Origin: Rhizosphaericola mali
Lineage (GTDB): Bacteria; Bacteroidota; Bacteroidia; Chitinophagales; Chitinophagaceae
Length of the DNA: 64,000 bases
Direction: 5' to 3'
Assembly: GCF_004337365.2 (NCBI RefSeq)
Contig: NZ_CP044016.1
Span: forward strand, 1,178,001 to 1,242,000
Shown: one piece after another, positions 18,467 to 27,263 of the stretch
Position numbering within the stretch: the stretch's first letter is position 1
Layout: the number at the start of each line of letters is the position of its first letter
Program-made: the position numbers and the translations under genes
Notes under the pieces: model-generated
Seen by the model: only the letters and a program-made list of their open reading frames with translations
Databases searched by the model: none
What the model was told of the DNA's origin: nothing

Positions 18467-18682
18467 TTACAGCTTATCTTTGTTAGCAAGTGAAATTAGT
18501 CTGGGCATATCTTCTTCAAAGAATTTTTTTCTGTCGATAAATACACGTCCTCTAGGACAAAATTGTCTGGAATTGATCAGTCCTAATTTGCGCTTTTTAA
18601 TAACGGTCTGTACCGAATAATGTAGCATATCGGCAATTTGTTTTTGAGAGATAAACTCTTCATTTGTTATTTCCTTTGTCAT
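18467..18682 (-). CDS. Excisionase/MerR-like HTH protein
   Basis: The start at 18682 (MTKEITNEEFISQ) gives 71 residues. FISQKQIADMLHYSVQTVIKKRKLGLI is the helix-turn-helix and wing of a MerR/excisionase-like domain that recognises DNA, followed by RGRVFIDRKKFFEED. Proteins of this type sit in nearly every Bacteroidota integrative element, where they regulate transfer genes or excision. It is transcribed on the same strand as mobC and lies immediately next to the candidate oriT. Confidence 0.75.
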   Translation of the reverse strand: MTKEITNEEFISQKQIADMLHYSVQTVIKKRKLGLINSRQFCPRGRVFIDRKKFFEEDMPRLISLANKDKL

Positions 18683-18919
18683 AGGGAATATTGTTACTGT
18701 AGCGAAGGGATATTCCTCCGTATTGCAAAGAGAAAAAGAAAACAAACTATATTTTCTGTGTACATCTATGTATATGGATGTAGATAAATACTACTATATG
18801 AAAATGTTCTTTACTGAATGTAAAACGATGTATGGCAGGTGTATTTTTCTTTACTATGATACAGTCTATTCAAGCAAATTTGTTTCCGAGCGATAGATTA
18901 TAACAGACAGGAGGTTATT

Positions 18920-20071
18920 TTATCTATACCTTTCTAACATCTGTAAAACAAGGGGATATTTTTTAGTATCTTGTCTACCTAGAATTTCTAGAAAACTATC
19001 TTTTTGATCACGCATTCTATTGGCAATAGAGCGACTATCTGCCTGCTGAGGAAAAAGAAATTGTATGAGATTTTCATAATCCTTTAAAGTTCCTTCCTGT
19101 TTACCTTTACCTTTTAAGTTGATTTCGTAGCAGATTCTTGCCGCTCCTAAAAGTAAATTAATGGAACGGATGCCATGGTCTAAATCTCCAGGACGCAGGG
19201 TTATAGTTTCCCTACTCGCTGAACTTTGGGTAAAAAGACCCTCCACTATTTGGAGTGCCGTAAGTGATTTTTTTTCGTTTTTTAATTGTGGAGCCATACT
19301 TAAGTAAGCTTCCCAAACGGACAAAAGATCTTTTTGTTCAGCAGTAGAAGTTACCTTTTGTGGGATATTTTTACCGGATGAATCTGTCTTAACTTCTATA
19401 TTTTTAGAGTTAGAATTTTTGGAGATTCTCTTATTTTCTATTTCAACGAGCGTCAAATTTTCTTTCTTTTTTTCTTGAAAGCTCAAAGATTTTGCAGTAT
19501 TATTATAAAGTTTAGCGGTTTGAATATCTATAAAAAGATGCGCACAGCAAATAAGATAGGCTTGTATTTTACCAAAAAATTGGATCCATTCGGGAACAGT
19601 TTCTCCATCATAATGGTAAAGATTTAAGAGTTCATCTCCCATATCTTTTAAAAAATTCAACCGCCCTTCACTATCATTTATCCATGTGAGAGCAGTAGCT
19701 TCTTCTGCAAAATCTTGCATCCCAAAATGGTATCCATTTTGGAAATGGGACATAATTTCTTTGGCTTGTTCAAGTGTAATTTCTAAATCTGTTCCATTAT
19801 CTCGTACAATATGTTGAGGTGTTCTGTAAGGAACAACTATGTCAAAAATATCTTGAAAACACCGATCAGTACAAAGGAAATCCATATCCTCTATGGCATA
19901 ACGAACTATAAAACTATCAAGATTAACACACCAAAACTCAAAAGAATCCTCCTGTGCAAAGTTCTCAAAAAATCCATATTTACCATAAGACAACAAAGGA
20001 TGCTTACCAAAATACCGATCCAGATATTGGCGGTAGTAGCGATAATTCAGCTTTTTGAATGGTATAGACAT
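18920..20071 (-). CDS. Hypothetical protein of the mobilisation module
   Basis: This 383-residue protein is unrecognised. The N-terminal half is rich in aromatic and acidic residues (LLSYGKYGFFENFAQEDSFEFW; GYHFGMQDFAEEATALTWIND) and contains a hydrophobic patch FFGKIQAYLICCAHLFIDI near 165-183. A Lys/Ser/Asn-rich linker follows at about 195-245, then a helical C-terminus. It has no signal peptide and no catalytic motif. It lies upstream of the HTH gene on the same strand with a 237-nt gap. Context suggests element maintenance or regulation. Bases 20072-20531 upstream hold no ORF I would defend. Confidence 0.6.
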   Translation of the reverse strand: MSIPFKKLNYRYYRQYLDRYFGKHPLLSYGKYGFFENFAQEDSFEFWCVNLDSFIVRYAIEDMDFLCTDRCFQDIFDIVVPYRTPQHIVRDNGTDLEITLEQAKEIMSHFQNGYHFGMQDFAEEATALTWINDSEGRLNFLKDMGDELLNLYHYDGETVPEWIQFFGKIQAYLICCAHLFIDIQTAKLYNNTAKSLSFQEKKKENLTLVEIENKRISKNSNSKNIEVKTDSSGKNIPQKVTSTAEQKDLLSVWEAYLSMAPQLKNEKKSLTALQIVEGLFTQSSASRETITLRPGDLDHGIRSINLLLGAARICYEINLKGKGKQEGTLKDYENLIQFLFPQQADSRSIANRMRDQKDSFLEILGRQDTKKYPLVLQMLERYR

Positions 20072-20531
20072 TATTACAATGAAAATGGTTAATCTAGAAA
20101 CCTTTAAAAATTAGTCGATTTTAAAGTTCAACAAAGCTAAGTTTATTTGCCTATTTATTTAAGAAAGAACTTGAAAACCCAGTCTTCGATAATGAGTAAG
20201 GTTCCTATTGAATGAAGCACGATGATTATGTTTTTTTTATACTCATAAAAATTTGCCTGAAGACAGCGCAGGTTGTATCGAAAATAAACTCCATCATCGG
20301 ATTATGAAAAGCACAGTAACTACCATTCCATTGCAATACGGTGATGCTGGATGCATAAAACTCAAGCTTCTATAATTATGCTGTTTAGACATTCCAAATA
20401 TGTAGCTTTTTTAGCGAGGGTTTTACAATTCCATTCTTAACTGTCATTCCACCCTCAGATTTGTTCAATTCAGGGTATTTGTAATATTTATCATCATTAA
20501 ATGTTTTCAACTTTGTCTAAAACGAAGGAAT

Positions 20532-20897
20532 ATGATAAAGAAAATCTCCGGATTATTAGCACTTTGTATAAGTCTAATATCCATAAAATCTCAAGCACAA
20601 GTGGCATTGAGTGTACGAGTTGGGGTTCCAGCTCCAGTTGTCGTGGCACCGGTAGTGGTGGCTCCTGCTCCGGTAGTGATTGCTCCTGCTCCTGTAGTGG
20701 TTAAACCTGTCACTACGGTAATTGAGACACCGCCAGTTGTTGTAGCTCCTGCCCCTGTTGTTGCGGTAAGACCTGCGGTTATAGTGCCTGCTCCGGCGGT
20801 AGTGGTTGCTCCACGACCTCGGGTTGTTGTTCATCCGGTAGTGGCTGTTCGCCCTGTGTATGTACGTCCAAGCAGAACTGTAATCGTCAGACGCTAG
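20532..20897 (+). CDS. Secreted Val/Pro/Ala-rich low-complexity protein
   Basis: This 121-residue protein has a clear signal peptide (ISGLLALCISLISIKSQAQ). The mature part is almost entirely Pro-Ala-Pro-Val-Val and related repeats, changing to Pro-Arg-Val-Val and ending TVIVRR. It resembles no enzyme. Such extended proline-rich chains are often cell-wall or outer-membrane spacers. A strong terminator follows at 20926-20955, so the gene is probably a single-gene unit. Overlapping frames in the same segment arise from the repeats and are shadows. Confidence 0.7.
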   Translation: MIKKISGLLALCISLISIKSQAQVALSVRVGVPAPVVVAPVVVAPAPVVIAPAPVVVKPVTTVIETPPVVVAPAPVVAVRPAVIVPAPAVVVAPRPRVVVHPVVAVRPVYVRPSRTVIVRR

Positions 20898-20925
20898 TAG
20901 GCCTGAAAATTTTATTTATTGCATC

Positions 20926-20955
20926 AACACATAGTTCTTATGGGAACTATGTGTT
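20926..20955 (+). terminator. Rho-independent terminator after the Pro/Val-rich gene
   Basis: A perfect 12-bp stem AACACATAGTTC (20926-20937) pairs with GAACTATGTGTT (20944-20955) across a 6-nt loop, followed by TTTCTTTT. It ends the plus-strand gene and is only 16 nt before the stop of the convergent ester-cyclase gene, which it may also serve. Confidence 0.85.
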
Positions 20956-20971
20956 TTCTTTTGAAAACAAC

Positions 20972-21388
20972 TTACTGTTTTTTTAGTGTGTCCAGTACAG
21001 TTGGCAACGTATTGATGCCCCAGTGTTCGTAATATTTTCCATCTTTGATACGAACAATATCAATGACGGAAATATGGATTTCCTTTCCCGTGGGTGGAAT
21101 GACCAGCAAAGTTCCGGTCATCGTGCCGCTGATTGTTTTTCGGGTAGTTACCAGATCTCCCTCTGCAATTTGTTGAAAGACGGTCACCTTCAAGTCCGGC
21201 ATGGCAGGACGCAAAATTTGATTAAATGTATAAATCATTCCAGCTGCTCCCTGTGATCCTTCGGGGGCGGAGTGGTTGACAAAATCGGGATGCATCAATT
21301 CATGGAAACTGTCAACATTTCCTTGTTCTATCACTTCTTTGTTAAAGCGGAGTACTATTTTTTTGTTTGCTTCTGTATTCATATCCAT
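20972..21388 (-). CDS. SnoaL-like ester cyclase family protein
   Basis: From ATG at 21388 (or 21382) the product is about 138 residues with the SnoaL fold pattern: VLRFNKEVIEQGNVDSFHELMHPDFVNHS, then LRPAMPDLKVTVFQQIAEGDLVTTRKTISGTMTG, and IVRIKDGKYYEHWG at the end. Family members are small alpha+beta barrels, some with cyclase or isomerase activity; most, including this one, have no assigned substrate. The frame to 21442 adds a leader not seen in relatives. It is divergent from the DUF2147 gene, so the two share the 150-bp intergenic region. Confidence 0.8.
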   Translation of the reverse strand: MDMNTEANKKIVLRFNKEVIEQGNVDSFHELMHPDFVNHSAPEGSQGAAGMIYTFNQILRPAMPDLKVTVFQQIAEGDLVTTRKTISGTMTGTLLVIPPTGKEIHISVIDIVRIKDGKYYEHWGINTLPTVLDTLKKQ

Positions 21389-21538
21389 TGCGTTTGCTAT
21401 CTGCAAAATTAAATCAAGCTTCCACATTATGCTTGTTCTCAATGTTCAATTCACCTGGCAAAATGTTCAATACAGTTCAATAAGTCTTTTTCAGCCTTTC
21501 TAAACGGCACAACTTTGTACAAACAAAACACATTCGTT

Positions 21539-21907
21539 ATGTACAAAGTATTATTTTCTTTTCTGTTGATGTTAGTGAGCATTGCAGGATTTTCCCAAAA
21601 CACAAAAGATCCTATTATTGGCAAATGGACAGACGATGCGCAGGACCGCACTATTGAGTTTGTAGCACAAGGCGACCATTTCAATGCGGTGATCCTAAAG
21701 GCCAAGGACGGTTCTCTGGTCGGGAAAACGCAGATTAGTGGCTTACAGATAAATGGTTCCAATGCTTACAAAAACGGAACGATTTACGTAATCAAACAAG
21801 GCAAGACGGCAAGTTGCACCGCGAAAATCAATGGCAATAACCAATTGGTCATTACCGGCAAAATGGGCTTTTTTTCTAAAAGTCAAACCTGGACAAGAAC
21901 AAAATAG
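21539..21907 (+). CDS. DUF2147 family secreted protein
   Basis: From ATG at 21539 the protein has 122 residues: a signal peptide (VLFSFLLMLVSIAGFSQ), then the DUF2147 pattern DPIIGKWTDDAQDRTIEFV near residue 24, ISGLQINGSNAYKNGTIY, and a final NQLVITGKMGFFSKSQTWTR. DUF2147 proteins are small lipocalin-like periplasmic domains of unknown role. The TolC-like gene follows after 32 nt on the same strand, so it may be the first gene of the exporter operon. Confidence 0.82.
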   Translation: MYKVLFSFLLMLVSIAGFSQNTKDPIIGKWTDDAQDRTIEFVAQGDHFNAVILKAKDGSLVGKTQISGLQINGSNAYKNGTIYVIKQGKTASCTAKINGNNQLVITGKMGFFSKSQTWTRTK

Positions 21908-21939
21908 GTTTTCCGACTCATTAATCAGATGCTATTCAG

Positions 21940-23274
21940 ATGAAAAAAATAGTTTTTATCCCTTGCTTTTTTTTATCCGTTGCGGCCCATGCGCAGCAAG
22001 TGCAGATTCATTCGCTTGCGGAACTCCTTCGCTATGCGGACAGCAATGCCATCGTATTGAAAAGTTCGGTTTTGCAACAAGATATTTCGGTTTCTAAACA
22101 ACAAGAATCTAAATCTTATCTGTATCCCAATGTCACGGGCACTTCAGGATTCAATGACAATCTGACTTTGCAGCCTACACTTGTACCCGAACAGCTTTTT
22201 AATTCATCCGCTCCTGACGGTAGTTTTAAGGAAATGAAATTTGGCAAGCAATATATGTATTCAGCGGGATTGCAAGCGCAGTGGAACTTTTTAGACTTTC
22301 AGAAAAAGTTTGCCAGCAAGACAGCCGCATTGCAGGTAAAAGCAGACCAATCCAATACGCAAAGAGCCCGTTTCAATACTTATAACCAATTGGCGTCTAC
22401 GTATTATTCTATTTTAATGGATAAAGATGCTTTGCTTATTTATAAGAAAAACAAAGCTGTTTCCACAGAAATACTCTCCAATGCCAAAGAGAAATATAGT
22501 AAAGGAATCATAAGTGAAGCCGACTTTAATGAGGCGGCGATGCAAAACCTGAAAAATGAACGGGACGTTGCCAGTACGCAGCAGGATATCGAAACGCTTT
22601 ACCGGCAATTGCAGACGCAGCTCAACCTGACGGAGATAGTAGTTGTTTCATTCGAAGATTCAAACGGGAACAATACACCTCAAACGGATATTACCTTTTT
22701 ATGGGCGACACATCCAGAGGTGGCGTGGCAGCAGACACAGGTTGATTTGGCTCATGCAAGTCTGAAAGAGTCCAAAGCATTGCGGTTGCCGTCTTTAAGT
22801 GCCAACTATGCGTACAACTATAATTGGGCGATGACGGGTTTCGTGGATTTCAGCAATGCCAGTCATTTGCCACAACAATATGTCGGGTTGAAACTAAACG
22901 TTCCCATATTTAACGGTTTTTCCACTAAGCAGAAAATCGCACAGTCTCAGTTTGCCGTACAGCAGCAAGAACTGCAATTGGAAAATATAAAAATAACGGA
23001 AGCCAAACAGGATGAGATTTTAGTCATTCAATATAGGCAGTCCGTTGACAAACTTCAAAAAAACAAAGTCATTTTAGACTTACAGGATAAAACAGATTTT
23101 CATTATGCCAATCAATACAAAAGCGGATTGATTAGTCTGGACGTGCGACTGACGAAGTACAAAGATTTGCTTTCTGCACAGAACGACTATTTGCAAAGTC
23201 TGGCTGATTATCGACTTTCCACATATAAACTATATATCCGACAATTAAACTATCAACCATTATCCAATGAATAA
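21940..23274 (+). CDS. TolC-family outer-membrane efflux protein
   Basis: This 444-residue protein with a signal peptide (IVFIPCFFLSVAAHA) carries the two long alpha-helical hairpin repeats of the OEP family (around residues 100-215 and 330-435), with the usual GLKLNVPIFNGFSTKQKIAQSQ block near 320. It forms the outer-membrane duct of a tripartite exporter. Its stop overlaps the start of the adaptor gene by 8 nt, indicating coupled translation. This operon is visibly more GC-rich than the flanking regions. Confidence 0.92.
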   Translation: MKKIVFIPCFFLSVAAHAQQVQIHSLAELLRYADSNAIVLKSSVLQQDISVSKQQESKSYLYPNVTGTSGFNDNLTLQPTLVPEQLFNSSAPDGSFKEMKFGKQYMYSAGLQAQWNFLDFQKKFASKTAALQVKADQSNTQRARFNTYNQLASTYYSILMDKDALLIYKKNKAVSTEILSNAKEKYSKGIISEADFNEAAMQNLKNERDVASTQQDIETLYRQLQTQLNLTEIVVVSFEDSNGNNTPQTDITFLWATHPEVAWQQTQVDLAHASLKESKALRLPSLSANYAYNYNWAMTGFVDFSNASHLPQQYVGLKLNVPIFNGFSTKQKIAQSQFAVQQQELQLENIKITEAKQDEILVIQYRQSVDKLQKNKVILDLQDKTDFHYANQYKSGLISLDVRLTKYKDLLSAQNDYLQSLADYRLSTYKLYIRQLNYQPLSNE

Positions 23275-24367
23275 TAGAATATTTTCTCATAAGGCTGTTA
23301 TCTTGCTGGCTTTACTGTTGAGTGCTGCCTCTTGTAAGAAAGTGCAGACTACTTCCCCGCTTCGCAAAGACATCCAGCAATCTGTATTTGCCAATGGTTT
23401 TTTAGAATTTGACAACCAATATACCATTGCTGCAAATGCTGCGGGCATTCTTTACGGACAAATAGTCAAAGAAGGTGATAGCGTTTCCGCCAAGCAAATG
23501 ATTGCCCATATCAACAGCAATTCTCAGGAAAGCCAAGTGCAACAGTCTACTTTTGTTTACAAAAATGCAGAACAAAATGCTTTGAGTAATTCAGCACAAT
23601 TGGCACAGATTGAGCAACAAATACTACAAGCCAGTTCGCAATTAAATCAGGACAAAACCAATTACCAGCGTTACAGTGAGTTGATCGCCACCAATTCCGT
23701 ATCCAAACAGGATTATGAAAACGCAAAATTGCAGTACACCAATTCGCTCCATAACTTGGATATCTTGCAAAAGAAATATACCGACACTAAAACCTCTTTG
23801 CAACTGAATGCCAATACCAGCAATAGCGAGCTCAAAAGCCAGCGTGCTATTCTGGACAACTATAAGGCGCAGGCGGATGGTGCAGGCGTGGTGATTGCCG
23901 TCTATCGTAAGAATGGCGAAGTGTTGAAAATCGGTGATCCGATTGCGTTAATCGGCAATGGAAGCTATATCATCAAACTATACATTTCGGAAGATGATAT
24001 TGTAAAGGTTTCATTGGGACAAAAAATTTCCGTGCATCTCAATACATACACAGATCAGGTATTTTGGGCAACTGTTACCAAAATTTATCCCGGATTTGAC
24101 AATGACCAGCAATCTTACACGATAGAAGCAAAATTTGACCAATTGCCGCCCAAAATGTTTTCCGGCACGCAATTACAAGGAAATATCCAAACCGGTGTGA
24201 TCAGAAATGCCTTGGTGATTCCGGCTGCTTATTTGCAAAAAAACAATATTGTTCAATTAAAAGATGGCAGCGTAAAAACGGTAAGTATTGGTGCAAAAGA
24301 TGACCATTGGGTACAGATATTATCTGGATTGTCAGAAAACGATGTGCTAAACGCACCTAAAAATTAA
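23267..24367 (+). CDS. HlyD/MacA-type periplasmic adaptor protein
   Basis: This 366-residue lipoprotein (AASCKK lipobox) joins the inner-membrane ABC permease to the TolC-like channel. The half-motif NAAGILYGQIVKEGDSVSAKQMIAHI near residue 50 and its mate AQADGAGVVIAVYRKNGEVLKIGDPIALIG near 205 form the lipoyl domain. A coiled-coil hairpin of about 110 residues lies between, and a beta-barrel follows. It overlaps the TolC gene by 8 nt and is followed 2 nt later by the permease. Confidence 0.92.
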   Translation: MNNRIFSHKAVILLALLLSAASCKKVQTTSPLRKDIQQSVFANGFLEFDNQYTIAANAAGILYGQIVKEGDSVSAKQMIAHINSNSQESQVQQSTFVYKNAEQNALSNSAQLAQIEQQILQASSQLNQDKTNYQRYSELIATNSVSKQDYENAKLQYTNSLHNLDILQKKYTDTKTSLQLNANTSNSELKSQRAILDNYKAQADGAGVVIAVYRKNGEVLKIGDPIALIGNGSYIIKLYISEDDIVKVSLGQKISVHLNTYTDQVFWATVTKIYPGFDNDQQSYTIEAKFDQLPPKMFSGTQLQGNIQTGVIRNALVIPAAYLQKNNIVQLKDGSVKTVSIGAKDDHWVQILSGLSENDVLNAPKN

Positions 24368-24369
24368 CG

Positions 24370-25608
24370 ATGAAAACCAATTTAAAAATAGCGTGGGTGC
24401 ATCTCACCTCCCGCTTCCGTCAATTGCTGGTCGCTACGTTGAGCGTTACTTTCGGCATATCGATGTACATTTTCATGAATAGCTTTATGTCGGGCGTTAA
24501 TGATGCGCAGACGGACATCACTTTCACGTCGATGGCACACATCCGCATCTATAATGATCTTTCGGACAGCACGCCGGCACCTATTGCAACAACGAATAAT
24601 ACCGGTACGATACAAATAGTCAGCAATGCGCACAACATCCGTTATACAGACGGTATCAAAAATGCGGATCCAATAGTGAAAGCTATTTCATCCGTCTCCG
24701 ATGTGGCGCATGTAACGGAACAGCTCAACCAGAATGTCTTTATCCGAAACGGCGTTACCAAAATCAGCGCGTCCTTGTCCGGCATTGACGTACCCAACGA
24801 AGACGCGGTTTTTGGCATTTCCCAATACATGACCGAGGGAAATATTTATACCTTGGAAAAAAGAACGGATGCCATTGTATTGGGCTTGGGTTTGGCGCAA
24901 AGTTTAGGGGTAAAAATGGGCGACAATATCCAGTTGACGACCGCTGATGGTGTGAACAAAAACTATACGATTTGTGGCTTGTTCCAAACGGGATCAACAG
25001 GTACGGATCGCACTAAAGCCATGATTTCCATACATGCTGCGCGGCAGGTTTTTTCCAAAAACAAAAGTTATGTAACGGACATTCAGATCAATATCAAGGA
25101 CTATAACAAAGCCCGGGAAGCCGTGGTAAAAATGAATGGCATTACCAACTATAAAATCGAACCCTGGATGGACGGCAACAGTCAATTGGACTCTGCCAAT
25201 ACTTTGCGGAACATACTGGCAGTGGCGGTTTCGTTGACCATTTTGATCGTTGCCGGATTTGGCATTTACAATATTATGAATATGACCGTCAACGAAAAAA
25301 TCAGGGAAATAGCCATACTAAAAGCTATGGGCTATAGTGGTAAAGATATTGTTGTTATATTCCTGACTCAATCCGTGGTAATCGGTATTGTCGGCGGCAT
25401 TGTCGGGCTTGGTTTGGGATATTTGATTTCCATAGTCATTAGCCATGTACCATTCCATATCGCCACGCTGAATACATTGCCCATCAATTTTGAACCAAAA
25501 GATTACGTACTGGCTTTCATTTTCGGACTGATCGTAACTTTTTTTGCCGGTTACCTTCCTGCGGCTAAAGCCTCCAAGGTTGATCCCGTGGATATTATGA
25601 GAAGCTAA
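24370..25608 (+). CDS. ABC transporter permease, FtsX/MacB type
   Basis: This 412-residue protein has one N-terminal membrane helix, a large periplasmic MacB-PCD domain (about residues 40-270), then three helices of the FtsX domain (AVAVSLTILIVAGFGIYNIMN; VIGIVGGIVGLGLGYLISIV; YVLAFIFGLIVTFFAGYLPA). The conserved coupling segment EKIREIAILKAMGYSGKDIV contacts the ATPase. With the neighbouring ATPase it forms a mechanotransmitter-type exporter that pushes periplasmic substrates through TolC. The substrate is not evident. Confidence 0.92.
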   Translation: MKTNLKIAWVHLTSRFRQLLVATLSVTFGISMYIFMNSFMSGVNDAQTDITFTSMAHIRIYNDLSDSTPAPIATTNNTGTIQIVSNAHNIRYTDGIKNADPIVKAISSVSDVAHVTEQLNQNVFIRNGVTKISASLSGIDVPNEDAVFGISQYMTEGNIYTLEKRTDAIVLGLGLAQSLGVKMGDNIQLTTADGVNKNYTICGLFQTGSTGTDRTKAMISIHAARQVFSKNKSYVTDIQINIKDYNKAREAVVKMNGITNYKIEPWMDGNSQLDSANTLRNILAVAVSLTILIVAGFGIYNIMNMTVNEKIREIAILKAMGYSGKDIVVIFLTQSVVIGIVGGIVGLGLGYLISIVISHVPFHIATLNTLPINFEPKDYVLAFIFGLIVTFFAGYLPAAKASKVDPVDIMRS

Positions 25609-25647
25609 GAAAGATTGCCAAACATTTCACATCTCACTCAATAAAAA

Positions 25648-26319
25648 ATGAACGCATTAAAAGCCAACCATATCATCAAATATTTTCGCACGCCGGAACC
25701 TTTTGAAGTGCTGAAAGACTTGACTTTTGAAGTCAGCCAAGGTGAATTTGTTTCCATCATTGGGAAATCCGGTTCGGGGAAATCCACACTTTTATATCTA
25801 CTCTCCACGATGGACACGGATTACGAAGGCACAATTGAAATCAACGGCACAACAGTTACTGGAAAAGGACAGAACGAATTGGCCGCATTCCGCAACGAGC
25901 ATATTGGTTTTGTGTTCCAATTTCACTATCTGCTGCCTGAGTTTACATTATTGGACAACGTTATGCTACCAGCATTAAAATTAAATAGAAAATCCAAGGA
26001 AGAAATAGAAAACAGAAGCTTGGTGCTATTGCAAATGCTGGATTTGAAAGGTCAAGAACATAAAAGAGCTTCCAATATTTCCGGTGGTCAGGCTCAGCGT
26101 GTTGCCATTGCTCGTGCTTTGATCAACGAACCAACGATCATTATGGGCGATGAACCGACGGGTAATCTGGACAGTAAAAACACGCAGATTGTTTTCGATA
26201 TTTTTAAACAATTAGCGCACGAAAACGGACAAACGATTATTGCCGTTACACACGATGATGATTTTGCGCAAAAAAGCGACCGCATTATCGAGTTGATGGA
26301 TGGAAAAATTATTTCATAA
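25648..26319 (+). CDS. ABC transporter ATP-binding protein (MacB/LolD type)
   Basis: This 223-residue ATPase has Walker A GKSGSGKST (about 39-47), a Q-loop in FVFQFHYLLPEFTLLDNV, signature SGGQAQRVAIARAL near 145, Walker B TIIMGDEPTGNLD near 166 and switch His in AVTHDDDFA. It powers the permease encoded 39 nt upstream. All catalytic residues are intact and the length is normal for a stand-alone exporter ATPase. Confidence 0.94.
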   Translation: MNALKANHIIKYFRTPEPFEVLKDLTFEVSQGEFVSIIGKSGSGKSTLLYLLSTMDTDYEGTIEINGTTVTGKGQNELAAFRNEHIGFVFQFHYLLPEFTLLDNVMLPALKLNRKSKEEIENRSLVLLQMLDLKGQEHKRASNISGGQAQRVAIARALINEPTIIMGDEPTGNLDSKNTQIVFDIFKQLAHENGQTIIAVTHDDDFAQKSDRIIELMDGKIIS

Positions 26320-26336
26320 ACAAATAAAGCAATACA

Positions 26337-27227
26337 ATGCATCTAAAAAATATATTTACCCTACTCATTTCCTTTTTGATCTTCTCAATTTCCGCAAAAG
26401 CACAACTGCAGGAATTACCTTTTTTCGGAGTGAATTACAATACGGGAAAACTCAAAAACGATACAAGTAACGGTAACAATAAGGCTTTTTCTGCCTTTAT
26501 GAACATCCCGGTTGTACATTCCGACAAAAGAACCGTTGGCGTCAGGCTTCAATATCAAAACCAAACGATAAGTGGCCTTGGCAGTTTGCTCGACCATCGT
26601 TTACAACTTGTGGACGCCAATATTTACTGGCGCAGGAAAATTGCCGACAACAAATGGCTACATTTCTTTGGACAGGCAGGGATATATTCGGATTTCAAAG
26701 ACATTAGCGGCAAAGATTACCGTTTTATGCTGGGTGGTATATACACCGTTAAACATTCTGAAAGACTTACCACAGGCTGGGGAATCAACTACGCCCGTCA
26801 GTTTTTCGGTAACCAGATCAATCCGTTCGTGGCTATTAATTATGACATCAATGACCGGTGGAAACTCGCCGGTTTATTGCCCATCAATCCTATATTGACG
26901 TTCAAAATCAACGACCATTTTTCTTGGAGCAACGAACTCAATGCAAAAGTAGAAAGTTACCGTTTGTCTGCAATAGATAATGACAATGGCTTCATCCAAA
27001 CGAAAGGCTGGCGCGGCATTTCACAATTGAAATACACCATTAAAAAACATCACCAGTTCGCGGCTGGAATAGGCTATAATTTTCGTCAGGACATCAGTTA
27101 TTTCAACAATGCCCCTGCCAACGACTGGAAAATTTTCACATTTAATCTTAGCAATCACAACAAAGCAGTACAAACGACCCAAGTCAAGGGCGTTAATTTC
27201 AATATAGGCTATTCCTTTATGTTTTAG
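26337..27227 (+). CDS. DUF6268-like outer-membrane beta-barrel protein
   Basis: This 296-residue protein with a signal peptide (IFTLLISFLIFSISAKAQ) is made of alternating beta strands and ends in FNIGYSFMF, with a terminal Phe as expected for an outer-membrane barrel. Overall it resembles DUF6268 proteins, which commonly accompany LytTR-controlled exporters in Bacteroidota. It follows the ATPase by 17 nt and precedes the sensor kinase by 36 nt, so it is probably part of the same operon. The role is unknown. Confidence 0.7.
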   Translation: MHLKNIFTLLISFLIFSISAKAQLQELPFFGVNYNTGKLKNDTSNGNNKAFSAFMNIPVVHSDKRTVGVRLQYQNQTISGLGSLLDHRLQLVDANIYWRRKIADNKWLHFFGQAGIYSDFKDISGKDYRFMLGGIYTVKHSERLTTGWGINYARQFFGNQINPFVAINYDINDRWKLAGLLPINPILTFKINDHFSWSNELNAKVESYRLSAIDNDNGFIQTKGWRGISQLKYTIKKHHQFAAGIGYNFRQDISYFNNAPANDWKIFTFNLSNHNKAVQTTQVKGVNFNIGYSFMF

Positions 27228-27263
27228 AAAGGGAGTACTTTTACATTCATATTAGTTTTACCA

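Noticed and set aside
20501-20834. Ser/Cys/Gly-rich and Asn/Arg-rich frames overlapping the Pro/Val-rich gene
   Set aside because: They are alternative readings of the same DNA repeats and lack signal peptides or start context.
20532-20897. Repetitive GTAGTGGTTGCTCCTGCTCC-like DNA as a possible CRISPR or minisatellite
   Set aside because: The repeats are codon repeats in a signal-peptide-bearing gene, with no spacers.
24382-24997. Several minus-strand frames within the exporter permease
   Set aside because: They are antisense shadows in the more GC-rich operon, where stops are rarer.
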